From assembly GCA_947441065.1 (NCBI GenBank), contig CANESI010000003.1, forward strand, positions 1-64,000: a DNA stretch of 64,000 nucleotides. Reading direction: 5' to 3'. The position numbers were made by a program, and so were the translations under genes. Below the pieces are notes generated by a model, which saw only the letters and a list, made by a program, of their open reading frames with translations, did no database searches and was not told the DNA's origin. This stretch comes from Caulobacteraceae bacterium. GTDB taxonomy: Bacteria; Pseudomonadota; Alphaproteobacteria; Caulobacterales; Caulobacteraceae. Numbering within the stretch: position 1 is the stretch's first letter; every line of letters starts with the position of its first letter. Positions 18,461-29,604 of the stretch are shown here, piece after piece.

Positions 18461-18468
18461 GAACCTTG

Positions 18469-19251
18469 CTACCCTCTTGGCGGCGTGCCGCCCAGAGCCT
18501 TTTTCAGGTCATGGACTGTGGCATTGTGGGTAAGGTCGATATGGAGCGGCGTGACCGAGATCTTGCCATCATAAATGGCACGCAAATCGGTGCCCTCAGC
18601 CGGGTTAGACATCTGCCCGCGAAAGCCCAGCCAGTAATAGTCATTGTTGCGCAGGTCCGTGCGCCGCTCGGCCTGGATCAGGGGATTGTCGCGAAAGCCT
18701 TGCCGCGTGACCTCGACCTCCTTGACCTCAGAGGCTTCGAGATCAGGGAAATTGATGTTGATCACAACGTCGCTCGGCCAACCGGCCTTGAGCACCTGCC
18801 CGATCACGCCAGGCCCGAAGGCTTCGGCGGTGGCAAAGTGGATGTGGTGGTCCTGATGACGGATACGGCGCGCTTGACTAAGGGCCATGGCTTGGACGCC
18901 AAGCGCCATCCCTTGGATCGCACCGGCAACCGTGCCCGACATGCTGACATCCTCGCCCATATTCTGGCCGTGATTGACGCCGGACAGGACCAGATCGGGC
19001 CGCTTGCCGGGGATCAGTTCCTGAATGCCCAAGAGGGTGAAGTCGGTCGGGGTTCCTAGTACTGCAAACCGCTTCTCACTGATGTGCCGCACCCGCAAGG
19101 GCTCGGACAGGGTCACCGCACGGCTCGCGCCAGACTGCTCGCGTTCAGGCGCAACCACCCAGACATCGTCCGATAGGGCCGCGGCGATCTTTTCGAGGCA
19201 GGCGAGACCCTCGGCATGGATACCGTCATCATTGGTTAGCAGGATGCGCAT
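18469..19251 (-). CDS. surE: 5'/3'-nucleotidase SurE
   Basis: 260-aa metal-dependent nucleotidase. The N-terminal [16 protein letters not shown] carries the Asp-Asp metal ligands; [22 protein letters not shown] is the second conserved block (metal-binding Asn). [16 protein letters not shown] completes the active site. The start is ATG 19251, 9 nt downstream of serS. It is probably co-transcribed with serS upstream and pcm downstream. Confidence 0.96.
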   Translation of the reverse strand: MRILLTNDDGIHAEGLACLEKIAAALSDDVWVVAPEREQSGASRAVTLSEPLRVRHISEKRFAVLGTPTDFTLLGIQELIPGKRPDLVLSGVNHGQNMGEDVSMSGTVAGAIQGMALGVQAMALSQARRIRHQDHHIHFATAEAFGPGVIGQVLKAGWPSDVVININFPDLEASEVKEVEVTRQGFRDNPLIQAERRTDLRNNDYYWLGFRGQMSNPAEGTDLRAIYDGKISVTPLHIDLTHNATVHDLKKALGGTPPRG

Positions 19252-19260
19252 GGTCCGGCC

Positions 19261-20595
<1,335 letters not shown>

Positions 20596-20619
20596 CTAAG
20601 GTGCGCCGCGCAAGACGCC

Positions 20620-20647
20620 AACCCCGTCAGGTCATACTGACGGGGTT
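20620..20647 (-). terminator. Terminator-like hairpin after the RND pump gene
   Basis: A perfect 11-bp inverted repeat (AACCCCGTCAG / CTGACGGGGTT) with a 6-nt loop lies 6 nt beyond the RND stop codon. Only a short T stretch follows on the minus strand, so termination may be imperfect. Confidence 0.65.
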
Positions 20648-20653
20648 GAAGGC

Positions 20654-23600
20654 CTAGGCGATGTCTTTTTCGAGGCTCTCAATCTGACGGGCGGTCCAGT
20701 CGGGCGACTTGGTATAGCGCGCCAAGAGATTATAGATCACCGGCACCACGAACAGGGTCAGCAGGGTGGCAAAGATCGCGCCTGAGAAGATGACCACGCC
20801 GATGGTCTTGCGGCTGCCCGCCCCCGGTCCAGAGGCCAAGATCAAGGGCAAGGCGCCGAAGGCTGCCGAGATCGAGGTCATCATGATCGGGCGCAGGCGG
20901 ACGACAGAGGCTTCAATCACCGCCTCGCGGACCTTTAGCCCCTCATCGCGCAACTGATTGGCAAACTCGACGATCAAGATGCCGTTTTTGGCCGCTACCC
21001 CGACCAGAATGATCAGACCGATCTGGCTGTAGGTATTGATCGACGAACCCGCCATCAGTAGGCCAAACAGTCCGCCCAAGGCCGCGAGCGGCACGGTCAG
21101 CATGATCACGGCCGGATGGATCCAGCTTTCAAACTGAGCCGCGAGAACCAAGAACACCAAGAGCAGGGCCATACCAAAGGCGAAGGAAATGCCACCGCTG
21201 GCTTCCAGATAGTCCTTGGCCACACCGCCCCAGAGGATAGTGACGCCCTTGCTGGGCTGCTCAGCGGCCTGATCACGATAGAACTGGACCGCCTCTTCAA
21301 CCGTGTAGCCAGGGTTCATCTCCGCCGTCAGGGTCACAGAGCGCTGGCGATTGATCCGCTCGCGGTCGGGTGTATCGCCGCGAATTGAGGTCTTGACCAC
21401 CGCCGCCAAGGGCACAAGTTCCCCCGAATTGGCGCGAACATAGAGGGTGTTCAGGTCCTGCTCGGTCCGGCGCTTTTCAAGGTCGGTCTGCAGGATGACA
21501 TCATATTCCTGACCACCCTTGATGTAGGTGGTGGACTTGCGCGATCCAAACATGGTCTCCAGCGCCCGGCCAACGGCTTGAGCCGATACGCCCAAGGACG
21601 CGGCCTTATCCCGGTCCAGCTCGACCAGCAGGCGCGGCGAGGTCGGTTCGAAATTCAGGCGGGGACGGGCGAGGCCCGGATTGCCCTGCGCGGCCTTAAA
21701 GATCGGATCGATCCATAGGGCTAACTCCTCATAGTCATTACCGGCAGCGATCAGATCGACATTGTTGCCCGATCCGCCACCGCCAGAGCGCTGGATCGGC
21801 CCGCGTACGCTGGCAATAACCCGCGCTTCGGTCAGGTTCGATAGGGCCCTATTGGTCTCAGCGGCGATCTGATCAGCGGTGACCTTACGATCCGACCAGT
21901 CCTTGAGAACCAAAATACCAGAGCCCGAATTGGCCTGCGAGTTGCCGAAGCGCGGAACGCCGATATTGTACCGCTCGACCTCGCCCTTGTCGTACAGGCT
22001 CTTGAAATAGGCTTCAGCCTTGAGCATGACCCCGACCGTATAGTCGTATCCCGCGCCCTCTGGGGCCTGCAGCGAGATATCGACCCGCCCGCGATCTTCG
22101 CTGGGCACCAGTTCCTTGGGCAGCAGGATAAAGATGCCGCCAGCCATGATGCCCATGACCAGAACCAAGCCGAGGACGCCACCTGCGGCCTTACGCTCGA
22201 GCGTTAGCATTTCGAGGGACGAGCGATAGGAAACCCGCATGGCCTCCATGATCCGGTCAACGCGGATCGAGAGCCAATTTCCGCCCGCCGATGGCCGCAG
22301 AAGTTTCGAGGCTAGCATTGGCGACAGGCTCAAGGCCAGAACCGCCGAGAAGGCCACAGCCGCAGCGATGGCGACCGCAAGCTCGACAAACAGACGTCCG
22401 ATATAGCCGGGAAGCACCATCAGGGGTGCGAACACCGAGAGCAAAACGATGGTGGTTGCGATAACCGCAAAGAAGACCTGCTTGGCACCGCGTTCAGCGG
22501 CTACGAGCGGCGGTTCGCCCTCGTCGATCCGGCGTTGGATATTCTCCACCACCACAATGGCGTCATCGACGACAAGACCAATGGCCAAGACCAAGGCCAG
22601 CAGGGTCAAGAGATTGATCGAAAAGCCCAGCGGCGCGAGAATGATGAAGGTCGAGAGAATACAGATTGGCGCCACCACCGAAGGGATCAGGGCGGCGCGC
22701 CATGTGCCGAGGAACAGGAAGTTCACCGCCGCGACCAGAACCAAGGAAATGCCCATCGTCCACCAGACCTCGCGAATGGCCTCTTTGGTGAAGGTTGAAC
22801 TGTCCGAGGTGACGACCAGTTCCATGCCGGGCGGCAGGGTTTGGCTAATTGCGGCCAGTTCCTTGGTCACGGCCTTAGAGATTTCCAAGTCGTTGGCCTG
22901 GGCCTGTCGGCTCAGCGATATGCCAACCTGCGACTCGCCGTTGGAGCGGAACAGACGGCGACGCTCATCGGGCCCCTCCTCTACCCGCGCCACATCACCA
23001 AGGCGGGTGAGGACTGGGGATACAAGACCATTGGCATTGGTCACGCCATTGACCTGAACGGCCGAGCTGCGCGTGCCCGCAGGCACGATGGGCAGTTGGG
23101 CGAACTCCTTAGCCGAGGAATAGCCACGCTTGACCCGGATGGTGAAGTCCTTTGCGCTGGATTCCAGCGAACCGGCGGGCAACTCAACATTCTGGGTCTG
23201 TAGCGCGGTGTCGACATCGTCCACCGTCAGGCCGCGCGCTGCCAGAGCATCTGCATCCAGCCAAACGCGCATGGAATAGCTCTGAGCGCCCGCCAAGCCG
23301 ACCTGACCGACACCGGGAATGGTCGACAGTCGCTCCACCAGATAGCGGTTGGCATAGTCAGCCAATTCCAGCTTGTCGTAGGTGGTCGAGACCAGGTTCA
23401 TAAAGATCAAGGAACCCCCGTCCGACTGGGCCTTGGAAATCTGTGGCGGATCGGCCTGATTGGGCAGTTGCGAGGTCACGCGCGAGACGGCATCGCGCAC
23501 GTCATTGGCCGCGGAATCGATGTCACGTGACAGGTCAAAGGTGATTGAGATGCGCGACGAGCCATCACGGCTGTTGGACCTGACGCGGTCTATGCCTTGA

Positions 23601-23821
23601 ATGCCGGCGACCTGGCGCTCAATGACTTGGGTAATCCGCTCTTCAATCACCTCGGCAGAGGCGCCGCGATAGGAGGTGGAAATCGACACGACAGGAGAAT
23701 CGACGTCCGGCAGTTCACGAACAGGCAGGAGGAAATAGGCCGCTAGGCCAACAACGCAGAGGATAATGGCCGCAACCGCTGCAAAGACCGGTCGGCGGAC
23801 AGACAGGTCTGAAAGGGTCAT
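20654..23821 (-). CDS. RND (HAE1/AcrB-type) multidrug efflux permease
   Basis: 1055-aa inner-membrane proton/drug antiporter. The start MTLSDLSVRRPVFAAV, the ELPDVDSPVVSISTSYRGAS periplasmic block and LVVDDAIVVVENIQRR with the paired TM4 Asp residues identify the HAE1 group. There are twelve predicted helices and two large periplasmic loops. ATG 23821 overlaps the adaptor stop by 4 nt (ATGA), so the two are translationally coupled. No outer-membrane factor is encoded here; a TolC-type partner must come from elsewhere. Substrates are not predictable. Confidence 0.93.
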   Translation of the reverse strand: MTLSDLSVRRPVFAAVAAIILCVVGLAAYFLLPVRELPDVDSPVVSISTSYRGASAEVIEERITQVIERQVAGIQGIDRVRSNSRDGSSRISITFDLSRDIDSAANDVRDAVSRVTSQLPNQADPPQISKAQSDGGSLIFMNLVSTTYDKLELADYANRYLVERLSTIPGVGQVGLAGAQSYSMRVWLDADALAARGLTVDDVDTALQTQNVELPAGSLESSAKDFTIRVKRGYSSAKEFAQLPIVPAGTRSSAVQVNGVTNANGLVSPVLTRLGDVARVEEGPDERRRLFRSNGESQVGISLSRQAQANDLEISKAVTKELAAISQTLPPGMELVVTSDSSTFTKEAIREVWWTMGISLVLVAAVNFLFLGTWRAALIPSVVAPICILSTFIILAPLGFSINLLTLLALVLAIGLVVDDAIVVVENIQRRIDEGEPPLVAAERGAKQVFFAVIATTIVLLSVFAPLMVLPGYIGRLFVELAVAIAAAVAFSAVLALSLSPMLASKLLRPSAGGNWLSIRVDRIMEAMRVSYRSSLEMLTLERKAAGGVLGLVLVMGIMAGGIFILLPKELVPSEDRGRVDISLQAPEGAGYDYTVGVMLKAEAYFKSLYDKGEVERYNIGVPRFGNSQANSGSGILVLKDWSDRKVTADQIAAETNRALSNLTEARVIASVRGPIQRSGGGGSGNNVDLIAAGNDYEELALWIDPIFKAAQGNPGLARPRLNFEPTSPRLLVELDRDKAASLGVSAQAVGRALETMFGSRKSTTYIKGGQEYDVILQTDLEKRRTEQDLNTLYVRANSGELVPLAAVVKTSIRGDTPDRERINRQRSVTLTAEMNPGYTVEEAVQFYRDQAAEQPSKGVTILWGGVAKDYLEASGGISFAFGMALLLVFLVLAAQFESWIHPAVIMLTVPLAALGGLFGLLMAGSSINTYSQIGLIILVGVAAKNGILIVEFANQLRDEGLKVREAVIEASVVRLRPIMMTSISAAFGALPLILASGPGAGSRKTIGVVIFSGAIFATLLTLFVVPVIYNLLARYTKSPDWTARQIESLEKDIA

Positions 23822-25113
23822 TGCGCCGCCCCTTTGGACCACTGACCGCCCGTACCCGGTGCACCGTTCGGGCCGCTAGGACGAGGCCCCTTGCCTGCAT
23901 CACCAAGGCCAGCGCCATCCGGCCTGCCGACCCGTACAGCCTGATTGGGCTGCACCCGGTTCATACCGTCGGCGACAATGGTTTCGCCCGCGCGCAATCC
24001 TGAAACAACCTCAACATAGCCATTTTGACGCGCACCCAAGACGATAGTTTGCCGACGCGCGATCATCTTAGGACCCTTAGGAGCGTTTGCGGCCGTGCCC
24101 TCAGGCATCGTCTTCGGTTTTCCGGGCCGCTGGCCTGCGACAGGGCCATCGGCCTTTTCATCATCCTTCACGATGGTGAAGACAAAGGCCTGCTCGCCCT
24201 CGAACTGGACGGCGGCTTCGGGCGCGGCGAGTGCCGAGCGAACTCCCTGCTCCACGACGACCTTGGCCAGCATGCCGGGGCGCAGACGCCCGTCGGGATT
24301 GGCGAACTCAGCGCGCGCACGCACCGATCTTGTCCGCTCATCAATCCGGGTGTCGACCTCGGCAATGGCCCCCTTAAACTCAACGTCAGGATAGGCGTCG
24401 ACCTTAGCGGTCAGGACCATACCCTTGCGCAAACGGGCGTAGAAACGGTCGGGGACAGGAAAGTCGATCCTCACGACCGCCAAATCATCCAAAGACACAA
24501 TCGGACCACCGGCAGCGATCAAAGCGCCCGGTGCCACATCTGACAGACCCACGACACCCGAGAAGGGCGCGCGGATCACGCGGTTCAAACGGCGAGACTG
24601 GGCGGCCTTCAAGGCGGCGTCAGCTTGGACACTGGCAGCCTGATAGCGCTCCGCGGTCACGCGAGGGGCAAAGCCCTTGGCTGCAAGGTCGTTCCAGCGG
24701 GCGGAATCAAGGCGCGCCTGAGCGGCTAAGGACTGGGCCTGCGCCACCGCCGCATCCTGTTCGTCGCCCTTAAGCTCGACCAGAACCTGACCCTTGGAAA
24801 CGGCCTGCCCATCTTGGAACAGGACCTTGGTGATCAGTTCGGCTGTATTGGAGGTCACCGTCACCGACTGCCGCGCCTTGGCCACGCCGAGGGCTTCAAT
24901 TCGGTCCGTAAAATCTTGAGGCGCAATCACGGCAGCAGCGACGGCAACCGTCCGGCCAGAAGCGCCCGCGCCCATGGCCTTTTTGGCCTTGACCGCAGAG
25001 TTGGCAACCAACATCAGGCCGCCCGCGACGACCATCAGGATCAAGGCTACCGCGGCACCCACAAGAAAGAAATGTTTGCGTAACAAGACCAGAATCTCCT
25101 GTGGGCGGGTCAT
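23818..25113 (-). CDS. RND efflux periplasmic adaptor (membrane fusion protein)
   Basis: 431-aa adaptor of the HlyD/AcrA family. An N-terminal membrane anchor (residues ~14-38) is followed by a biotinyl-lipoyl half-motif (VLVELKGDEQDAAVAQAQ), a short helical hairpin and the second lipoyl half (RAPFSGVVGLSDVAPGALI). Beta-barrel and membrane-proximal domains follow. The C-terminus is Gly/Pro-rich (~390-431). The anchor is uncleaved by appearance, since no lipobox Cys is present. The start is ATG 25113. Confidence 0.92.
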   Translation of the reverse strand: MTRPQEILVLLRKHFFLVGAAVALILMVVAGGLMLVANSAVKAKKAMGAGASGRTVAVAAAVIAPQDFTDRIEALGVAKARQSVTVTSNTAELITKVLFQDGQAVSKGQVLVELKGDEQDAAVAQAQSLAAQARLDSARWNDLAAKGFAPRVTAERYQAASVQADAALKAAQSRRLNRVIRAPFSGVVGLSDVAPGALIAAGGPIVSLDDLAVVRIDFPVPDRFYARLRKGMVLTAKVDAYPDVEFKGAIAEVDTRIDERTRSVRARAEFANPDGRLRPGMLAKVVVEQGVRSALAAPEAAVQFEGEQAFVFTIVKDDEKADGPVAGQRPGKPKTMPEGTAANAPKGPKMIARRQTIVLGARQNGYVEVVSGLRAGETIVADGMNRVQPNQAVRVGRPDGAGLGDAGKGPRPSGPNGAPGTGGQWSKGAAQ

Positions 25114-25191
25114 GAAGGCGACTCTGAACAGCGTCGGTTGTATGCCGCCATATGACCAACCCGTCCAGTGACAGTTGGGTAAAAAGCCTAG

Positions 25192-25227
25192 TTAAAACCG
25201 TCGTCAAAGCCTAACGATCGGGCCTAA
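25192..25227 (-). pseudogene. Decayed duplicate of the 3' tail of the outer-membrane protein gene
   Basis: 36 bp that match the final codons of the gene ending at 25339 (bases 25339-25374) at about 29 of 36 positions, offset by 147 bp. Read on the minus strand it still spells GPIV, then a stop, then RRF and the original stop. This looks like the remnant of a tandem duplication. Confidence 0.5.
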
Positions 25228-25338
25228 CCACGACCGGTTAAGGTCACCGACCAAACGTCAGCAACAGTCTAACGCCCTGCCCACCCCAATCCGGCGGTGC
25301 ATTTGTCGTTCGACCACAAAATCACCAAGAAGGTCTGA

Positions 25339-26058
25339 TTAAAACCGTCTCCAAACCCCAACGATCGGCCCAGACGCTTTCGTGAAGTTTTTGCCAAACG
25401 GGGTTTGGCGCCAGCCAAGCTGGAGGCTGTTCTGGCCGAAATGACGCGTGATAGAGATTTCATCCTTGAGCCACGCCGTGCCGTTTTCGATCTGCCCCGC
25501 CTGCATCTGCGCCATCAGGGTCCAGTTTTCGGTCAATTCCAGTCCCAAGCTACCTTCCAAGCGGATTTCTTGGCCATAACCACTGCCGGTCAAGGTCGCC
25601 AGTTGTAGATCCGCGACCACCTTGCGGCGCCCAATCCTTGCCGCCCGACCGGCAAGAAGGCGCGCCTCAAATCCGGCCTGTCCCTTATCGGCACCCGCTA
25701 CGGGCAAGGTCAGGCCCGTATAGACCGAGAGCACACCCAGGCTCCCGTTATAGGCCGTCCAGCGCGCGCCCAGTTCAGAGTTGCCATAGGCGGTCTGGGA
25801 TAGGCCGTCGTCCCGGACCGAGGCCCAATAGAGCTTGCCCTGTAGGGTCAGCCGTTCGGTGATCCCCCTTTCGACAAACAGATCGGCGGCGCGGTCTTCG
25901 CGGACGGAAATAGGAACCCGTTGCCCGGCCTCATCAAAGGCCTCGCTGGCCCTTTGCGTCTCTACCTTGACGATGGCTTGGGTCCGGCCCGGCTCCATCG
26001 GCCAAGCCCCCGCATGGGCTGGACCACAAACAAACGCCGCCGCAAGCGCGAGGCTCAC
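25339..26058 (-). CDS. Small outer-membrane beta-barrel protein
   Basis: About 239 aa with alternating hydrophobic strands throughout and a C-terminal aromatic residue (GVWRRF), the usual signal for beta-barrel insertion. A hydrophobic stretch SLALAAAFVCGPAHA is followed by GAWP and looks like a signal peptide cleaved after AHA. It resembles the MetA-like/transporter-type barrels of proteobacteria, with no certain function. The start is uncertain: GTG 26058 gives a signal peptide with no positive charge, while the frame remains open upstream through the aldolase gene. It lies 47 nt after that gene, possibly in its operon. Confidence 0.65.
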   Translation of the reverse strand: MSLALAAAFVCGPAHAGAWPMEPGRTQAIVKVETQRASEAFDEAGQRVPISVREDRAADLFVERGITERLTLQGKLYWASVRDDGLSQTAYGNSELGARWTAYNGSLGVLSVYTGLTLPVAGADKGQAGFEARLLAGRAARIGRRKVVADLQLATLTGSGYGQEIRLEGSLGLELTENWTLMAQMQAGQIENGTAWLKDEISITRHFGQNSLQLGWRQTPFGKNFTKASGPIVGVWRRF

Positions 26059-26105
26059 GGCGGCGATGATTGCTAAAGGAGTTGCCCCCTGTTTCGCGAC
26101 TGGGA

Positions 26106-26885
26106 TTAAGCGTCGTAACCGGGCAATTCGCGGTCCAACTGACGCAGCAAGCCCGGCCAAGCCAAGCTCGACATGCTGCCACCCATACCGTTGCGGGTCT
26201 GACCGCGCACTTCGTTCTGAGCTGCCTCGGGGGCGATCAAGATGTTCTCGCGACCCGCCGCTAGGGCCATGGTCTGCTGCTTGCAGGCCCTCTCGAGGAA
26301 GAACATATTTAGCCATGCCTCACCCGCTGTCGATCCCAAGGTCAAGGTGCCGTGGTTTCGCAAGATCATCAGCTTTTTATCGCCCAGGTCAGCTATTATC
26401 CTTTCGCGCTCATCATGGTTGAGCGCGATGCCCTCATAGTCGTGATAGGCCAAGCCGTTGATGACGATCAGGGCATGCTGGCTGATGGGCAAGAGCCCCT
26501 CGCGTTGAGCTGCGACCGCCACCCCTTGATCGGTGTGCAGGTGGATGACGAAATGGGCATCATCCCGCGCCATATGGACCGCCGAATGGACGGTGAACCC
26601 GGCGGGATTGATAAAGAACGGCGTCTCATCGACCACATTGCCATCCATATCGATCTTGACCAAGCTGGAGGCCGTGATCTCGTCGAAGTGATAGCCATAG
26701 GGATTGATCAGGAAATGGTGCTCTGGTCCCGGCACCCGCGCCGAGATGTGAGTGAAGATCATATCGTCCCAGCCGTTCAAGGCCGCCAGACGATAGAGCG
26801 CGGCCAGATCGACCCGCGCATTCCATTCTGCTTCGCTTACCCTGCCCTTTACGGAGCCGAGGCCCGCCAATGATCCGTCAGCCAT
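26106..26885 (-). CDS. Class II aldolase/adducin family protein
   Basis: 259 aa. The class II aldolase fold is shown by MIFTHISARVPGPEHHFLIN, the zinc ligands HMARDDAHFVIHLHT (His-x-His) and the third ligand ILRNHGTLTLG. Family members cleave or epimerise sugar phosphates; several alphaproteobacterial homologues are only annotated as class II aldolase/adducin, so the substrate is unknown. The start is ATG 26885. It lies 54 nt downstream of glpK on the same strand. Confidence 0.85.
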   Translation of the reverse strand: MADGSLAGLGSVKGRVSEAEWNARVDLAALYRLAALNGWDDMIFTHISARVPGPEHHFLINPYGYHFDEITASSLVKIDMDGNVVDETPFFINPAGFTVHSAVHMARDDAHFVIHLHTDQGVAVAAQREGLLPISQHALIVINGLAYHDYEGIALNHDERERIIADLGDKKLMILRNHGTLTLGSTAGEAWLNMFFLERACKQQTMALAAGRENILIAPEAAQNEVRGQTRNGMGGSMSSLAWPGLLRQLDRELPGYDA

Positions 26886-26939
26886 GTCTGATCCTCCGTT
26901 ATATGTTGATGTCCAAAATCGCCCCGAGCGCGTCTGGCG

Positions 26940-28445
26940 TCAAGCGTTCTGACGCGACCGAACGCGCGGCACGGCGTCGGCCCAGCGCGCAAGCGCCGAT
27001 TGACGCTCAGTTGGGTCGATATTGGGCCGGATCTGCTTGGAGGTTGGACGCACAGCGGCGGCCTCTTCGAGCGAGCTATAGACCCCTGCCGCCAGCCCCG
27101 CGAACAGGGCCGCGCCCAGAGCGGTCATCTCGTGAAACTCCGACCGGCGCACCGGCACATCGGTCAGATCGGTGAGGCGCTGAACGAAATAGTCGCTATT
27201 GGCCATACCGCCATCGATGCGCAGTTCGGAGCCTTCGCCAAAACAGTCTGGCGCATCAGCGCGCATGGCGTCGATCAGGTCGTGGGTCTGAAAGGCCCCA
27301 GCATCAAAGGTCGCAGCGGCGATCTCTGGCAATCCGGAATCGCGGGTCAGGCCCAAGATCGCGCCCCTGGCATCGGCATCCCACCAGGGCGCGCCAAGGC
27401 CGGTAAAGGCCGGAACCACGACAACACCGTGATCAGGTTTGGCCAGCCTAGCGAGGGCTTCAGCCGCCTGCGGACCACCGCTGATGGAGAGGCCTTCACC
27501 GAGCCACTGGATGGCGGCTCCGGCAACGAAGATGGACCCTTCTAGCGCATAGCTGGTTTGGCCATTCACCCGTGCCGCTACCGTCGTCAAAAGCCGCGCC
27601 CGAGAAATAGGCCGGGTGGTGCCCGTATTGAGCAGCATGAAACAGCCGGTGCCATAAGTGGCCTTCATCTCGCCCGGATGGATACAGCCCTGCCCCATCA
27701 GAGCGCTTTGCTGATCTCCAACAACCGCGCGGATGGGCACCGACCGGCCCAGAATATCAGCCGTAGTCTGGCCATAGTCATCGGCCGTATCCAGCACCTT
27801 GGGCAAAAGAACCTTGGGCACATTCAGTAGGGTCAGCATTTGCGCCGACCAGTCTTGGCCTTCCAGATCAAACAGCAAGGTGCGCGAGGCATTGGTGGCG
27901 TCCGTCGCGTGGACCGCTCCGCCCGTCAGACGCCAAACGACCCAACTGTCCATCGTCCCGACCAAAAGCTGGCCTGCCGCCGCCCGCTCGCGTGCACCGG
28001 GTACGGCGTCAAGCATCCAAGCAATCTTGGTCCCGGAAAAATAGGGATCGAGCAGAAGGCCGGTAATCTGCGACACCTCAGGCTCGTGGCCTGTCTCTCG
28101 CAGGGCGTCACAGACCGAGGCGGTGCGGCGATCTTGCCAGACAATGGCAGGATGGATGGGACGGCCCGTCTCCTTGTCCCAGATCACCACCGTCTCACGC
28201 TGATTGGTCACGCCGATGGCGGCAATGTCGGCAACATCACGCCCAGAGGTCTCAACCGCCTCGCGCAGGACCGCTATGCAGGCGGCATAGATCTCTTCGG
28301 CATCATGCTCGACCCAGCCATCTTGCGGATAGGCCTGCCTCAGCGGCCGACTCGCGGTGATCAAGGGCTTGCCGCCACGATCGAACAGGATGGCACGGGT
28401 GCTGGTGGTGCCTTGATCCAAGGCCAAAAGCAATGGCTCGCCCAT
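26940..28445 (-). CDS. glpK: Glycerol kinase
   Basis: 501-aa FGGY kinase that phosphorylates glycerol to sn-glycerol-3-phosphate in the cytoplasm. N-terminal ALDQGTTSTRAILFD is the phosphate-binding motif. GVTNQRETVVIWDKETGRPI, WMLDAVPGARERA and GDQQSALMGQGC are FGGY/GlpK blocks, and the C-terminal GGMANSDYFVQRLTDL is the second FGGY signature. The start is ATG 28445, divergent from the DUF2336 gene. No GlpF or GlpD lies nearby. Confidence 0.96.
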   Translation of the reverse strand: MGEPLLLALDQGTTSTRAILFDRGGKPLITASRPLRQAYPQDGWVEHDAEEIYAACIAVLREAVETSGRDVADIAAIGVTNQRETVVIWDKETGRPIHPAIVWQDRRTASVCDALRETGHEPEVSQITGLLLDPYFSGTKIAWMLDAVPGARERAAAGQLLVGTMDSWVVWRLTGGAVHATDATNASRTLLFDLEGQDWSAQMLTLLNVPKVLLPKVLDTADDYGQTTADILGRSVPIRAVVGDQQSALMGQGCIHPGEMKATYGTGCFMLLNTGTTRPISRARLLTTVAARVNGQTSYALEGSIFVAGAAIQWLGEGLSISGGPQAAEALARLAKPDHGVVVVPAFTGLGAPWWDADARGAILGLTRDSGLPEIAAATFDAGAFQTHDLIDAMRADAPDCFGEGSELRIDGGMANSDYFVQRLTDLTDVPVRRSEFHEMTALGAALFAGLAAGVYSSLEEAAAVRPTSKQIRPNIDPTERQSALARWADAVPRVRSRQNA

Positions 28446-28523
28446 GTCCTGATTTCCCCCTATAAAGATTCTGATATGGTTAATCGTGTCTAACGCTCTG
28501 GCGCGGAAAGTGGAGTCGTTTCC

Positions 28524-29570
28524 TTGACCTTAGCGCAACTGGCGCAGGCCTTAACAGAGCTCGTAAAGCTTCGCTCACCCGAAGACCGTGAGCAACGGCT
28601 TGGCGCACTGATCTCGCTTATCGAAAGTCCCGCTGTGGTTGGGGCGCTTGAGAGCGACCAGATCCTTACCCTCGTCGATGATATTTTGATGCCATTGGTG
28701 ATGCAGGCTGATCCGGCCACGCGCGGCCGCCTGTCCGCAAGATTGGCCGCCAAGGACTGGGTGCCTGTGGCACTTGTCGTTGGGCTTTCGCAGGATGAGT
28801 TGGCCATCGCCCAGCCGATCATCGCTTCGAGCCCCTTGCTGACCGATGACGATCTAGTGGACGTTCTGGCGGGCACGACGCTAGATCATCATATTGCTGT
28901 CGCGAGCAGGTCTTGGCTGGGTAGTGCGGTGATCGGCGCGATCCTTGCCCAAAACCAACCCCTTGTTGTCACGGCGCTGGCCTGCAACCCGGCCGTCGAC
29001 CTGTCGCGCTCAGACCTGTTCCATTTGACGCAGGCCTCGCGCCAGTTTGCGAGCCTGCGCGCACCGCTTGCGATACATCCTCGGCTCACCGCGCCGATGG
29101 CGGAGACAATGCTAGCTTGGGTCGGCACCAGCCTTCAATCTAGCCTGATCAACCGCTTTCATCTGTCCCCCAAAGCCCAGCCCGTCGCCTCCGACCAAAG
29201 CGAGATGGATCAGAGGCTGGCGGACAAGCTGATGGCGAGCGGCAACCTCCATCCCAGCGCCGTCCTCCGCGCCCTGCGTGAAGACCAAAGGTCATGGTTC
29301 ATGGCCGCCATGGCGCGGTTGAGCGACCTTGATCTGGGGGCTGTGCGCCGGATGGTCGAGGCACCGACGCCCGACCTCTTGGCCCTTGCCTGCCTAGCCA
29401 TAGGGCTGGACCGCGCAACCTTTTCCCCGCTCTTGGCCCATGTTCGGCGGCTATGGGGCGGCCGGCCCGGCGGCGATGGTCGTCACGCGGCTGACCGCGC
29501 CTTTGACAATCTCAGCCCAACTCAGGCCAAAGCGGCCCTGAAATGGGCTTTGGATGCAGCGCGGGTTTGA
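28524..29570 (+). CDS. DUF2336 domain-containing protein (copy 1)
   Basis: 348 aa, almost wholly alpha-helical. The blocks [30 protein letters not shown] and FHLSPKA are typical of DUF2336, an alphaproteobacterial family of HEAT-like repeats with no assigned function. The start is a TTG at 28524; no ATG or GTG is available upstream in frame, and GGAG lies 8 nt before it. nadK overlaps conceptually downstream with a 34-nt gap. A second DUF2336 protein lies at 31855-33018. Confidence 0.82.
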   Translation: MTLAQLAQALTELVKLRSPEDREQRLGALISLIESPAVVGALESDQILTLVDDILMPLVMQADPATRGRLSARLAAKDWVPVALVVGLSQDELAIAQPIIASSPLLTDDDLVDVLAGTTLDHHIAVASRSWLGSAVIGAILAQNQPLVVTALACNPAVDLSRSDLFHLTQASRQFASLRAPLAIHPRLTAPMAETMLAWVGTSLQSSLINRFHLSPKAQPVASDQSEMDQRLADKLMASGNLHPSAVLRALREDQRSWFMAAMARLSDLDLGAVRRMVEAPTPDLLALACLAIGLDRATFSPLLAHVRRLWGGRPGGDGRHAADRAFDNLSPTQAKAALKWALDAARV

Positions 29571-29604
29571 CAAGTTGAGCGAGGGCGGGCTTGGTCCACG
29601 GGCT

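Noticed and set aside
28446-28523. TTAATCGTGTCTAAC between glpK and the DUF2336 gene as a CtrA site
   Set aside because: The second half-site matches only two of four bases at the correct spacing.
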